From: Thermaceae bacterium | Lineage (GTDB): Bacteria; Deinococcota; Deinococci; Deinococcales; Marinithermaceae | Length of the DNA: 13,309 bases | Direction of reading: 5' to 3' | NCBI GenBank assembly: GCA_027023345.1 | Contig: JALVVO010000090.1 | Coordinates: forward strand, 1 to 13,309 | Part shown: one piece after another, positions 13,260 to 13,309 of the stretch | Position numbering within the stretch: the first letter of the stretch is position 1 | Layout of the letters: the number at the start of each line of letters is the position of its first letter | The notes under the pieces: model-generated | Told to the model about the DNA's origin: nothing | Database searches by the model: none | Seen by the model: the letters and a program-made list of their open reading frames with translations, nothing else | Made by a program: the position numbers and the translations under genes

Positions 13260-13309
13260 TTAGACCTCCCAAAGCGGAGGGAAGCGTTCGGCGAGGGCCA
13301 GGGCGGGGG
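13260..13309 (-). CDS. Probable C-terminus of an unidentified upstream gene (partial)
   Basis: One minus-strand frame entering from the window edge reads PALALAERFPPLWEV and ends at a TAA at 13262-13260, two bases before the prmA ATG. Its codons end almost always in G or C like the real genes here, and the tight spacing suggests translational coupling, with the prmA ribosome-binding site inside its last codons. Only 15 residues are visible, too few to identify the protein. It could also be a chance open frame. Confidence 0.45.
   Translation of the reverse strand, partial: PALALAERFPPLWEV

Noticed and set aside
1..13309. CRISPR arrays, insertion sequences, tRNA or rRNA genes, prophage or defence genes
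   Set aside because: No spaced direct repeats, transposase motifs, terminal inverted repeats or tRNA-like folds were seen, and nearly all sequence is accounted for by conserved housekeeping genes with uniform base composition.

Overview
The window is a GC-rich chromosomal segment of a thermophilic member of Deinococcota, most likely the family Thermaceae (Thermus, Oceanithermus, Marinithermus and relatives). The best evidence is a ba3-type cytochrome oxidase with all three subunits, including the tiny subunit IIa. A PolX of 575 residues, and PrmA and RsmE proteins that read like the Thermus proteins, agree with this. Third codon positions are almost always G or C. Several genes have a -10 hexamer 6-7 bases before the start codon, the leaderless-mRNA signature common in this phylum. 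Placement below family level is inference.

Layout. (1) 1-676, minus: 5' part of a zinc-finger DnaJ, cut by the window edge. (2) 724-1986, plus: the AAA+ replication-fork protein RarA/MgsA, divergent from dnaJ across 47 bp. (3) 2026-3753, minus: PolX, a family X DNA polymerase with a C-terminal PHP nuclease, convergent with rarA. (4) 3890-6172, plus: the ba3 oxidase operon cbaD-cbaB-cbaA, divergent from polX across an interval with palindromic operator-like sites and closed by a strong terminator hairpin. (5) 6317-11436, plus: rpsO-pnp-rnj-AEC permease, with a clear promoter, a structured rpsO leader and a hairpin between rpsO and pnp. (6) 11393-13309, minus: the 3' end of an unidentified gene, then prmA, rsmE and a small lipoprotein gene, 2-9 bp apart, whose last gene overlaps the permease gene tail to tail by 44 bp.

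How the genes work together. Group 5 joins a ribosomal protein with the two main exoribonucleases, PNPase and RNase J, an RNA-turnover module. Group 6 modifies the translation machinery: PrmA methylates ribosomal protein L11 and RsmE methylates 16S rRNA. RarA and PolX both serve genome maintenance but are transcribed separately. The cba genes encode a terminal oxidase adapted to low oxygen.

Nearly everything is recognisable housekeeping, and no new multi-gene system is evident. The points most worth a second look are regulatory: the operator-like repeats between polX and cba, the compact dnaJ/rarA divergent promoters with a leaderless GTG start, the rpsO leader structure, and the overlapping 3' ends of the permease and lipoprotein genes. 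No stretch over 300 bases lacks a gene.
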